DNA of 64,000 bases. Source: Chlorohelix sp037138995 (lineage in GTDB: Bacteria > Chloroflexota > Chloroflexia > Chloroheliales > Chloroheliaceae). This document shows, piece after piece, positions 26,260 to 34,184 of the stretch. The stretch is taken from contig NZ_JBAXHI010000019.1 in the NCBI RefSeq assembly GCF_037138995.1, positions 5,423-69,422 of the forward strand. The letters run 5' to 3'. The position numbers were made by a program, and so were the translations under genes. How positions within the stretch are numbered: the first letter of the stretch is position 1; each line of letters opens with the position of its first letter. A model generated the notes under the pieces. It did no database searches. It saw only the letters and a program-made list of their open reading frames with translations, and was not told the DNA's origin.

Positions 26260-27045
26260 ATGGCTCAGGCATGTTTTTTTGGCACAAACGGGCTTCCAGT
26301 ACCCGAATTGGCTGGCGTTGCCGCTCAGTGGTTTCAGTCGCAGGGTTTTAGCACCTACGTATATACTGACCCAATCGGGCGTATTTTTGTGGACGCGCAC
26401 AAGGAAAGCCTAGGGCGCAGCATTTTCGGGCTTTCGCTGGCTCTTACAGTTGCCTTTAGTCAGCCTCAAGAAGGGCAAATGTTGGTGGAGTTCGGCGGCG
26501 GTATCTGGGGTGATAAACTTGTCAGCGGCGCGGTTGGGCTTTTATTCTTCCAACCGCTGCTGGTTACTGCTATTGTGGGTGCATGGCAGCAAAGCAAATT
26601 GGATGACGATGCAAGCTCTTTCCTGAACACCTATATTTATCAGCGAACGGGACGGTTTCCTACCTACGCCCCCGCCATTCCGTTATGGCAAAATCAAGGC
26701 ATGGCAATTCCACCACCTCCGCCACCCAGCAACTATTACCAGACAGGGTATGCGCCACAGGGGTTGCCCTCGGCGCAATGGCCCGAACCGGGCTTCATTC
26801 CTCCTCGCTCAAGTTGGTTTGACCCGGAATCGGCGCATCAGGTTTTCTTCGCCACCTATTCGCGCATGCCCACTTGGCAAGCCGCTATTGCAGACGGTGT
26901 GATTCAGCCGGAAGAAATAAAAGCGCAAGAGAAGTTAATCGCAGAGTTGCATGGACAAGCGGAAGTCAATCTCAGCAGCCCACAGCGCATGATGCTCAAC
27001 GAGATTATGGCGGATATGGACGCGCTGGAAGGCAAAATGCAGTGA
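26260..27045 (+). CDS. Hypothetical protein with hydrophobic segment and Pro-rich linker
   Basis: 261 residues, preceded by AAGGGAGG. Residues about 1-80 are a compact alpha/beta-looking part (YVYTDPIGRIFVDAHKESLG, then LTVAFSQPQEGQMLVEFGGGIWGDK). Residues about 90-110 are hydrophobic (SGAVGLLFFQPLLVTAIVGAW) and could be one TM. There follows a linker with PPPPPPS and YAPQGLPSAQWPEPG, and a charged helical C-terminus (IADGVIQPEEIKAQEKLIAEL). I recognise no family. The layout suggests a membrane-tethered regulatory or envelope protein, which is inference only. The stop is 16 nt before the left copy of a 36-bp direct repeat. Confidence 0.62.
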   Translation: MAQACFFGTNGLPVPELAGVAAQWFQSQGFSTYVYTDPIGRIFVDAHKESLGRSIFGLSLALTVAFSQPQEGQMLVEFGGGIWGDKLVSGAVGLLFFQPLLVTAIVGAWQQSKLDDDASSFLNTYIYQRTGRFPTYAPAIPLWQNQGMAIPPPPPPSNYYQTGYAPQGLPSAQWPEPGFIPPRSSWFDPESAHQVFFATYSRMPTWQAAIADGVIQPEEIKAQEKLIAELHGQAEVNLSSPQRMMLNEIMADMDALEGKMQ

Positions 27046-27061
27046 ACAGCATATCTAAACA

Positions 27062-27097
27062 GCAGTTAATTCGTTTGTTTCAAGCTCAACTTACAAA
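27062..27097 (+). repeat. 36-bp direct repeat, left copy
   Basis: Identical over 36 bp (GCAGTTAATTCG...CTTACAAA) to 27614-27649. The right copy covers the last codons and stop of the ADP-ribose fusion gene. This left copy looks like a duplicated remnant of that 3' end, and the pair brackets the 148-residue gene. Confidence 0.9.
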
Positions 27098-27144
27098 TTA
27101 ATAACATTTTGCATCGTTCAAGAGTTCTAAAAATACTAACACTT

Positions 27145-27591
27145 CTATAGCGTAAACTTTTGGTATCCCTCAATATGCGGCTTAAGAACGCCCTGCCGAT
27201 TTTGCATCAAAGGTGTCATGCAAAATAAAGGGTCTTCTGGAATAGGTAGAGTAGTTTGAGATGGAAGACGCTTATCCAACTCTTTGAGAGCGTCTTCAAA
27301 AAGAATAAGTGGGCTATCTGGATCAGTTACCATAGCAACATAGGCAACCGGATAGCATTTCTGCCCTTCCGGAGAATGGATAGTAACATGAAATCGCTTA
27401 GGTATTTCAAATGGATCTGCTACCAAATAATCTAGCAGTGCGCGTTCTTGCAGAAAAGCCAACTTCTCTTGATCCGTACCAGAGTAGGCATATAAGCGAG
27501 CGCGTAGCGAATAGATCAGACCTTCTTCATCACGCACATACCATAGGCATAGAATAATTTCAGTTTTATCATTAGATTGTTTTCCAAGCAT
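27145..27591 (-). CDS. Hypothetical protein bracketed by direct repeats
   Basis: 148 residues, soluble, no recognised family: EIILCLWYVRDEEGLIYSLRARLYAYSG, then an acidic/aromatic body (VADPFEIPKRFHVTIHSPEGQKCYPVAYVAMVTDPDSPLILF) and a C-terminal PEDPLFCMTPLMQNRQG. GGAG sits 8 nt upstream of the ATG on the minus strand, so translation is plausible. It lies directly downstream of the NADAR-phosphatase-ARH fusion in the same orientation. The 36-bp repeats at 27062 and 27614 surround it, as if it had been inserted behind the fusion gene. A partner role with the fusion protein is speculation from position. Confidence 0.65.
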   Translation of the reverse strand: MLGKQSNDKTEIILCLWYVRDEEGLIYSLRARLYAYSGTDQEKLAFLQERALLDYLVADPFEIPKRFHVTIHSPEGQKCYPVAYVAMVTDPDSPLILFEDALKELDKRLPSQTTLPIPEDPLFCMTPLMQNRQGVLKPHIEGYQKFTL

Positions 27592-27613
27592 AGAAATAAC
27601 TCCAATTTTGAAG

Positions 27614-27649
27614 GCAGTTAATTCGTTTGTTTCAAGCTCAACTTACAAA
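27614..27649 (+). repeat. 36-bp direct repeat, right copy
   Basis: Perfect match to 27062-27097. It contains the stop codon (27638-27640) and the last three to four codons of the ADP-ribose fusion gene on the minus strand, so this is likely the original location. Confidence 0.9.
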
Positions 27650-30565
27650 ATTATCCAAAAAAAGAGTTTCCGCTTTCGTAAGATAAGCGCCCTTCTGCGC
27701 GGCAAGTTGGTAAAGGTCTTCTGACAGCTTCTGGATTTTATCTTTCATTGCCAATTTCTGCCGCCAGTTTTCGGGAATAGATTCCTCTCCGTAAAATGCC
27801 CCCGCTAACGACCCGTAAATTGCCCCGGTGCTATCGGTATCTCCGCCGATATTCACCACCTTCAATAACCCGTCCTTGAAATCTTTGCCGTGATAGAAGC
27901 CCCATAGCGCAGTTTTCAGAGAGGTTGTTACATAGCCATTGTTCTTTATGGGAGGAGGCGCAACTTGTTTGAATTCTCCCTCCGCTATAGCCGCGATTTC
28001 AGGGTGCAAAGGTTGCTTTTCCCAAAGACCCGGCACAGGGCAATAATTCGCGCTTAGCAGTTCTTCTTTGTCAACGCCGTTTAACGCTGCAAAGATAAGA
28101 CCAGCATAATAACGACAAGCGTCGGTGGCTTGCTCCAGTCCATGCGTGGTGCGAGACATCGCGCCAGCCATTTCAACTGCTAGCAGCGCGTTGTTGCGAT
28201 ATAGCAAGGGGATTGGAGCAATTCTCATTAGGCTGCCATTGCCTGCGCCGGGATGTGGCTCATAAGCATTGGGATTCTCTTTGTAATGCTTGAAGGATAG
28301 CTTAATAGTACCGCCCCGGTCAAAAGCATACTCCTTACAGGAGTTATAGCCCTCATCAAACCAACGTAGATAGTATTTAATCTGATTGTGCAGGTCAAAA
28401 CCTTTGCACTCAAGCAGGCTTTCTGCTAGGCACAGTGTCATAGAGGTATCGTCTGTCCACTCACCGGGCTTCAAATCAAAGGGACCTCCGCCTAGCATTT
28501 CAGTAACGTTGTTTGGAGCGTTATAATTAACCCCTGTGCCAACGGCATCCCCGCTGGCAACCCCTAGTAATGCCCCCCGATAGCGGGAATCTAGCGTGGG
28601 CTTTGTAGTATCAGGCAACCACCTACCATCCATACGTCCGTAAATACCCGGAAGTGCATTCTCTCCAATATTAAATAGGGTTTTGCCAAGTTGGAAAATT
28701 TTGTCCCTGTCCTTCAAAACACTTTTCCATCGGTCAGGAATGGCGTTTATTCCATAAAGCGCCCCCGCAATTGCGCCCGCGACTGCGCCAACGGTATCGG
28801 CATCGCTACCCCCATTGACCGCTTTTACCAACGCTTCCTCAAAACTTGCGGTAGTATGGATACAGTGAAGGGCGGTCAGAACGGTTGAAACTGCCCATCC
28901 GCTGTTACCGCGATGTGGTCTGCCGTTCTTGTCCCATTCCTCCAGATATTTTTTCCATTCCGCATTGGCAGATTTCTTTGCAGCAGCAAGCGCGGTGTCG
29001 AAGTCAGAACCGTTGATAAACTCTGCCATCATCACATTGGCTACTACCGCTGCTCCTGCTGCTACCCGTGAGCGATGGGTAGGGTACGACTGCAAAAGCG
29101 AGCCTTCCACCAAAAAATCACGATATTCTGGTTTGTGCCACAACACCGCTACCGGAGCGCTACGCATCACCGCCCCGTTTGCCTGTGAATCGGGATTATC
29201 ATCGCCAGCCTCTTCTGGGGGGACACCTTTTTTCAAACGGCTTATACCGTCATAGGTAGTGTTTCCTATATCTTTAGGGTGCGAGTCTAGCCATGCCACA
29301 AAGCGAGTGGCTAAATCGCTAGTGTCAACCCTATAGAAGTAATCCGTATTATTGGTGGCTACCAAATTTTCCAGCAACATTAACATCATTTGCCCGTCAT
29401 CGGTATAGTCGCCTACTTGCCAATTAAACGCCCCGCCCCCTCGCATTTCGGTTTGTCCCTTTGGTCCGTATTTTGCGATTATTTGCTCTGGGGTGGTGAA
29501 TTCCACAGTGCTTCCCAGCGCATCTCCACAAATCAGACCGAGCAAGCAACCCAACGCTTTTTCTTCTTTGGTAGGATTGGTAGCAGCAACTATTGTTGGG
29601 ACATGCTCCTGCCATGTACGTACCATCTTGCGCTGCGCGTCTATCTCCGGGCTGTCCTTGTGACTTTTCGAGGTGGTCTTAAAAAGCCTCCGCACTTCGG
29701 CGAGCGCCTCATCCCCCGACATGCCATGTCGCGCCAGATAACAGCCTACTACCGTGCCGGTGCGTCCTATCCCTCCCCAGCAATGCACATATACCTTTTT
29801 TCCAGCTTGAAGAGCGGCATCGAGCGTATCCAGTATAGTGACCATAAACTCGTGAGTGGGTATGCTGACATCCTTAACGGGTAAACGCTTGTACTCTACC
29901 GCTATGCCTAGCTTGGAGGCTTCTTTATTTAGCAAGGTAGAATAGGGGGATAACTGTTCTTTTTCTTCGGTTAGGTCAAGGAAATAGTTGATACCTGCTT
30001 TCAGGAAATTTTGGAGCTTTGCTCTAGCTTCTTCCTTGTTTTTTGCGCCCGGATATTCTCCTGCTAGAAATTGACCTGCTTTAACCCAATAAGAAGCGGG
30101 AATCGGAATTTCAGCAAATTTAGCAGGGCTGTTTGAACGTAGTTCCTCGCGAACTTCCATCAGAATTTTGCCGAGTTTGTTCTGACCAATACCTTGTGCG
30201 CCCCAACCCCAGTAATCATCTTTTGGGCTGGCTTCAATCAATTCCTCATCCTGTGTACCTAGCAAGGTAGCCCGGATTTCAGGATTTACCTCAAACTTGC
30301 GTCTAACCGCTTTTCGCATCACATTATCCCGGACATTTCCCCAGTCTTGTCGAATTTTGTCCTTATTTTCCTGAGCAACGTTATAAGCTTGTCTGGGGGT
30401 AGCAACATTGCGAACCTCATCATATAATGTAGTACCTACAAATTTTTGAGCTTGGAAATAATGCTCGCTGGTTTGCCAATAGTGTCCGTCTAACTCGAAG
30501 CCATAGTTTGAAAAATTGGCGAAACAGTAGAAAGGAGCGTCATTGTGGTAGAACAATATTGTCAT
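27638..30565 (-). CDS. NADAR - dual-specificity phosphatase - ADP-ribosylglycohydrolase x2 fusion
   Basis: 975 residues, four enzymatic domains. About 1-143: NADAR/YbiA domain (GHYWQTSEHYFQAQKF, EASPKDDYWGWGAQGIGQNKLG); the family acts on ADP-ribose-type N-glycosides, including reversal of guanine ADP-ribosylation by DarT1. About 152-318: dual-specificity phosphatase with VHCWGGIGRTG, Cys262 and Arg268 intact. About 335-620: ADP-ribosylglycohydrolase with GDYTDDGQ (Asp389, Asp390) and NGGSDADTVGA (Asp588, Asp590). About 660-935: second ADP-ribosylglycohydrolase with GEWTDDTS (Asp705, Asp706) and NIGGDTDSTGA (Asp909, Asp911). Dinuclear Mg sites look complete in domain 4 and slightly varied in domain 3. 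The protein is cytosolic with no TM. AGGA lies 6 nt before the ATG. The expected role is broad removal or processing of ADP-ribose modifications. Confidence 0.9.
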   Translation of the reverse strand: MTILFYHNDAPFYCFANFSNYGFELDGHYWQTSEHYFQAQKFVGTTLYDEVRNVATPRQAYNVAQENKDKIRQDWGNVRDNVMRKAVRRKFEVNPEIRATLLGTQDEELIEASPKDDYWGWGAQGIGQNKLGKILMEVREELRSNSPAKFAEIPIPASYWVKAGQFLAGEYPGAKNKEEARAKLQNFLKAGINYFLDLTEEKEQLSPYSTLLNKEASKLGIAVEYKRLPVKDVSIPTHEFMVTILDTLDAALQAGKKVYVHCWGGIGRTGTVVGCYLARHGMSGDEALAEVRRLFKTTSKSHKDSPEIDAQRKMVRTWQEHVPTIVAATNPTKEEKALGCLLGLICGDALGSTVEFTTPEQIIAKYGPKGQTEMRGGGAFNWQVGDYTDDGQMMLMLLENLVATNNTDYFYRVDTSDLATRFVAWLDSHPKDIGNTTYDGISRLKKGVPPEEAGDDNPDSQANGAVMRSAPVAVLWHKPEYRDFLVEGSLLQSYPTHRSRVAAGAAVVANVMMAEFINGSDFDTALAAAKKSANAEWKKYLEEWDKNGRPHRGNSGWAVSTVLTALHCIHTTASFEEALVKAVNGGSDADTVGAVAGAIAGALYGINAIPDRWKSVLKDRDKIFQLGKTLFNIGENALPGIYGRMDGRWLPDTTKPTLDSRYRGALLGVASGDAVGTGVNYNAPNNVTEMLGGGPFDLKPGEWTDDTSMTLCLAESLLECKGFDLHNQIKYYLRWFDEGYNSCKEYAFDRGGTIKLSFKHYKENPNAYEPHPGAGNGSLMRIAPIPLLYRNNALLAVEMAGAMSRTTHGLEQATDACRYYAGLIFAALNGVDKEELLSANYCPVPGLWEKQPLHPEIAAIAEGEFKQVAPPPIKNNGYVTTSLKTALWGFYHGKDFKDGLLKVVNIGGDTDSTGAIYGSLAGAFYGEESIPENWRQKLAMKDKIQKLSEDLYQLAAQKGAYLTKAETLFLDNFVS

Positions 30566-30656
30566 GTTGTCCTCGTATTAACGTTTCATTGAATTTTCGT
30601 GGAAAGATAGTTAATGTGCTGAAGAATTGCAAACATATTTTGTAAAAATAGATTTT

Positions 30657-30665
30657 ACTATATCA
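30657..30665 (-). promoter_or_regulatory. Extended -10 candidate for the ADP-ribose fusion gene
   Basis: On the minus strand TG (30665-30664), A, TATAGT (30662-30657), about 90 nt upstream of the ATG. One mismatch to TATAAT and no clear -35. Confidence 0.33.
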
Positions 30666-30879
30666 TTTCAGATTTTGCATAACCAAATATTTAATTTACA
30701 TTACCATTTTACCAAACATTCTATAGCTATTTCTATCGCTTTTGTTTTTTTTTGATTGCTTCTAACTGTGTTTGGCGGCAAATATATCGATTCTATGTAA
30801 GGCAAAGAATTAAAAAATTACCGATTTAATTAATCGAGAAATGTAGTAAAATTATACCTGAAAGCATTAATTATGAGTC

Positions 30880-30888
30880 TGGTAAAAT
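30880..30888 (+). promoter_or_regulatory. Extended -10 candidate for the histidine kinase
   Basis: TG (30880-30881), G, TAAAAT (30883-30888), 49 nt before the ATG at 30938. Confidence 0.4.
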
Positions 30889-30937
30889 TCGGATTATTGC
30901 TTTGCCACATCGGAACCGATACATTGAGGGCTAAGTG

Positions 30938-32134
30938 ATGAGCTATTTCGAGCAGGAAAAAAATATAAATTGTGCTGCTAAAGCAACATCGGAGAATTTG
31001 GATGAAACAAGGGTGCTTTTGCAAAGTGCGCTCCTTGAAAATGAGAGGTTAGAAGAGGCTTTAAAGGTACAGGCAAATCAATATAAAAATCTGATTCAGC
31101 ATATGCCTTTTGAACTGGTGGCGTTACTGGATAATAATCTGAATTATACGATGGTCGAAGGTAGGCTTATTACTCTAAATAAACCTTTAGGCGAGTTGCA
31201 TGTAGTTGGAAAGCAAATTAAAGACGCTTTACCTTCAGAAATTTATTCCAAAATAGAGCCGTATTTATCAGAAATATTTATCAGAAAAGAATCGATAATA
31301 GAATTCCAATATGAGAATAAATCTTATATAATGAAACTTATCCCATTGTTGAATCAATCAGGCTACCAGCTTGGGATTATTGAATTTATTTATAAGGAAA
31401 TAGAGCATAAAACATTTGAAGATTCAAACTCGTTACAGGAAACTGAGAAAGAGCTTACTGAACTTAGAAACAGGTTTATTTCGCTGGTTTCGCATGAATT
31501 TCGCACTCCCCTGACCACTATTTTATCTTCAGCCGAATTAATGGAATTTTATGGAGAAAAGTGGACGTGGGAGAAAGTCTTAAAACATATTGGATTTATC
31601 AAGTTAAGTGTAACAAGCATGACGACCCTGCTTAATGATATATTGATTATTGGGAAAGCAGAATCAGATAAACTAAGTTTTGACCCTTATGAATTCGATA
31701 TTTCAGCTTTTGGCTTAAAGCTTATTGAAGATGTGCAATTTGTAGATGGGTCAAACCATAAGATAAAATTCAATCAGGTAGGTTCAGATTTTAATATATA
31801 TGCAGATTGGAAATTAATACGCAATATACTCTGGAACCTGTTGACCAATGCTACAAAATATTCTGCACAAGGCACTATAGTTGATTTTGAGTTAAAATGT
31901 GAGTCGGATAAAATTATTTTCAATATCAAAGATCAGGGTATTGGTATCCCGCAAAATGATTATTCCCGCTTGTTTGAGCCTTTCCATCGAGGCAAAAATG
32001 TGGGTAATATTCCCGGTACGGGTTTAGGGTTGGCTATTGTCAAACGTTGCGTTGACCGTCATTCAGGAGATATTACTATTTCCAGTATCGAAGGGGTTGG
32101 AACTAATATACAAGTCATTATTCCTTTACATTAA
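30938..32134 (+). CDS. Soluble PAS-type sensor histidine kinase
   Basis: 398 residues with no TM segment or signal peptide. Order: N-terminal coiled coil (about 20-50), a PAS-like domain (about 50-155; NLIQHMPFELVALLDNNLNYTMVEG.. IIEFIYKE), second coil, HisKA with ISLVSHEFRTPLTTI (phospho-acceptor His186), and HATPase_c with NILWNLLTNATKYSA (N box), IKDQGIGIPQND (G1) and GTGLGLAIVKRCVDRHSG (G2). It senses a cytosolic signal. I chose the ATG at 30938 because GAGGG ends 7 nt upstream; a GTG one codon earlier is too close. Followed after 36 nt by a REC-GGDEF-EAL gene, the probable phosphotransfer partner. Confidence 0.92.
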   Translation: MSYFEQEKNINCAAKATSENLDETRVLLQSALLENERLEEALKVQANQYKNLIQHMPFELVALLDNNLNYTMVEGRLITLNKPLGELHVVGKQIKDALPSEIYSKIEPYLSEIFIRKESIIEFQYENKSYIMKLIPLLNQSGYQLGIIEFIYKEIEHKTFEDSNSLQETEKELTELRNRFISLVSHEFRTPLTTILSSAELMEFYGEKWTWEKVLKHIGFIKLSVTSMTTLLNDILIIGKAESDKLSFDPYEFDISAFGLKLIEDVQFVDGSNHKIKFNQVGSDFNIYADWKLIRNILWNLLTNATKYSAQGTIVDFELKCESDKIIFNIKDQGIGIPQNDYSRLFEPFHRGKNVGNIPGTGLGLAIVKRCVDRHSGDITISSIEGVGTNIQVIIPLH

Positions 32135-32170
32135 GCTATAGCACAGGTTAACAAGGTTTAAAAGATAATT

Positions 32171-33898
32171 ATGGTTAAAATTCTGATAATAGAGGATGAA
32201 AAACATGTACGAGCAAACCTCGTTGAACTTCTGCTTGCCGAAGGATACGAGGCGTTTGATGCTGAAAACGGGCAACTCGGAGTTGAAAAAGCCAAGCAAG
32301 TAATGCCTGATTTGATAATTTGTGATGTTATGATGCCTGAATTGGACGGTTATGGGGTTTTAGCCACTCTTAGAAATGATGCTATTACAGATACAATACC
32401 TTTCCTTTTCCTAACAGCCAAAGCTTCTAAAGCCGATTTCAGGCAGGGGATGAGCTTAGGCGCAGAGGATTATCTAACCAAACCTTTTACTCGCATAGAA
32501 GTGCTAGACGCTATCCGAACCCAACTGTCGAAGCAACAAACCCGAAAACAAAAATATCAGGCAGAAATAAAAGAAGAAATGGATCGCCTGTTGCTTTTCG
32601 ATAATCTGACAGGTTTACCCAATAGTCGCCAGATGTACAGTCTTTTCAGAGATGCTGTAGCAAATCTGACTGATGCTGATACGCTATCATTACCGGTTTT
32701 GGTATTAAGTATCGAAAGGTTGAATGAAATAAACAGTAGTTTAGGTCAAGAAGCTAGTGATACAATAGTTCGAACTGTGGTGGAGCGGTTGAAGGATTTG
32801 CTTGATCAGCGCTACATTCTTGCCCGTGTTGATAATGATAAATTTGCGGTTTTATTTAGCTCATTGTCGCAACCAAAAGATTTTATGGAGGAGTTCTCTG
32901 CGATTATTGCCGAAACAGCTTTCAAACCATGCCAACTAAAAGACCAAGAAGTTTATATAAATACAAATATAGGATTTGCCTTTTACCCAGAAGATGGCGA
33001 TGATTTTGATATTGTTTTGAGGAGGGCGGAAGAAGCATTATTAGAAGCCAGAAAATTAGGCTCAAATCGAAGCCAGTTTTATAGCCCATTTATCCATAAT
33101 AAATCTCTTGAAAGCCTTAAGCTCGAAGCTTCAATGCATCGGGCGTTGGAGAGGAACGAATTTGAGGTTTATTTCCAGCCGCAAATAAACCTTAAAACAG
33201 GTAAAATCGTGGGAGCGGAGGCTTTGATTCGCTGGGTACACCCGGAAGAAGGAATAATTTCACCAATTAAATTTATACCTATAGCCGAGGATACTGGCTT
33301 GATTATCCCGTTGGGCGATTTTATTTTTCGAGAATCCTGTATGAGAGCTAAGGAATGGTGTGACAAATATTCCGCTAATTTTCGAATTGCAGTCAATATA
33401 TCAGCCCGCCAATTTTCTGATCCTCTACTGAGCCAGAAAATTAGAGCTACCCTTAATGAGAGTTCCCTCAACCCTCATAATCTTGAGTTGGAATTAACCG
33501 AAACTATTCTGGTTAAGGATTTTGGCACGGTAAGTCGAACACTGAATGAGCTTAAAACTTTGGGTATAATGCTTGCAATTGATGATTTTGGAACCGGTTA
33601 TTCCTCTCTTTCCTACTTGAGGCAATTGCCTTTCGATATACTCAAAATTGATCGTTCCTTCGTAATACATATATCGCAAGACCTTGAGGCTCAATCTATA
33701 GCTAAATCAATTATCCAATTGGGACATAACCTAGGGCTAAAAATTATAGCTGAAGGTGTCGAAAACGAATCTGAAGCACGCTTCTTGTCCCAACAAAACT
33801 GTGATGAGATGCAAGGCTATCTGTTCAGCCGTCCCGTTACTGCCTTAGCTTTCGAGATATTATTGAAAACCGAAAAAACTCTAACTTTATCTGATTAA
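32171..33898 (+). CDS. Response regulator with degenerate GGDEF and intact EAL domain
   Basis: 575 residues. REC (1-118) with phospho-acceptor Asp52 (LIICDVMMP) and the Thr/Lys pocket (FLTAKA, YLTKPF). GGDEF-like domain (about 140-305), where the signature is DNDKF (Asp221-Phe225) instead of GGDEF, so diguanylate cyclase activity is unlikely. EAL domain (about 318-570) with GAEALIRW (Glu350), NISARQFS, LELTETI, AIDDFGTGYSS, LKIDRSFV, AEGVEN and MQGYLFSRP, which keeps the catalytic residues. The likely role is phosphorylation-controlled c-di-GMP phosphodiesterase, with the degenerate GGDEF perhaps acting as a GTP sensor, as known for some composite proteins. It follows the histidine kinase directly. 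Confidence 0.92.
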   Translation: MVKILIIEDEKHVRANLVELLLAEGYEAFDAENGQLGVEKAKQVMPDLIICDVMMPELDGYGVLATLRNDAITDTIPFLFLTAKASKADFRQGMSLGAEDYLTKPFTRIEVLDAIRTQLSKQQTRKQKYQAEIKEEMDRLLLFDNLTGLPNSRQMYSLFRDAVANLTDADTLSLPVLVLSIERLNEINSSLGQEASDTIVRTVVERLKDLLDQRYILARVDNDKFAVLFSSLSQPKDFMEEFSAIIAETAFKPCQLKDQEVYINTNIGFAFYPEDGDDFDIVLRRAEEALLEARKLGSNRSQFYSPFIHNKSLESLKLEASMHRALERNEFEVYFQPQINLKTGKIVGAEALIRWVHPEEGIISPIKFIPIAEDTGLIIPLGDFIFRESCMRAKEWCDKYSANFRIAVNISARQFSDPLLSQKIRATLNESSLNPHNLELELTETILVKDFGTVSRTLNELKTLGIMLAIDDFGTGYSSLSYLRQLPFDILKIDRSFVIHISQDLEAQSIAKSIIQLGHNLGLKIIAEGVENESEARFLSQQNCDEMQGYLFSRPVTALAFEILLKTEKTLTLSD

Positions 33899-33912
33899 TG
33901 GTAAAAATCCTA

Positions 33913-33940
33913 GGACTTTCGATACCTCAGTTGAAAGTCC
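33913..33940 (+). other. Hairpin downstream of the REC-GGDEF-EAL gene
   Basis: GGACTTTC (33913-33920) is perfectly complementary to GAAAGTCC (33933-33940) across 12 nt, 14 nt after the stop codon. There is no T-run after it, so it is either a poor terminator or an mRNA 3' stabiliser. Confidence 0.5.
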
Positions 33941-34138
33941 CCATTTGCAAAAAATTTCTATACATATATAGGATTTCCGCTTGAGGCAGAAAGAATGAAC
34001 CTAGCTTAGAGACAACTTTCTTAAACCCATTATCTAAAAATCTTCCCTACATGAATTGAAATTTCCACTCTAATTTTATATAGTAAACAAAATCACTAAT
34101 TTTTAGGCAAATTCGTAACGGCTACGTAATGTTTATAT

Positions 34139-34147
34139 TGATATAAT
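34139..34147 (+). promoter_or_regulatory. Extended -10 candidate for REC-EAL gene
   Basis: TG (34139-34140), A, TATAAT (34142-34147), 37 nt before the ATG at 34185. This suggests the second response regulator has its own promoter. Confidence 0.45.
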
Positions 34148-34184
34148 TAAAAATCGTGGGGAATATTTAAAAAGGTGTTACTGG

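Larger units (their letters stand above)
30566..30937. other. Divergent AT-rich intergenic region
   Basis: About 370 nt, very AT-rich, with poly-T/poly-A tracts (T10 near 30743). It carries promoter candidates in both directions (30657-30665 minus, 30880-30888 plus). No RNA gene was recognised. Confidence 0.55.

Noticed and set aside
28929..29884. Long plus-strand open frames opposite the ADP-ribose fusion gene
   Set aside because: They are antisense shadows of a strongly conserved minus-strand coding sequence, with no ribosome sites or recognisable domains.
32570..33090. Active diguanylate cyclase in the REC-GGDEF-EAL protein
   Set aside because: The signature is DNDKF, without the Gly-Gly and Glu needed for catalysis.
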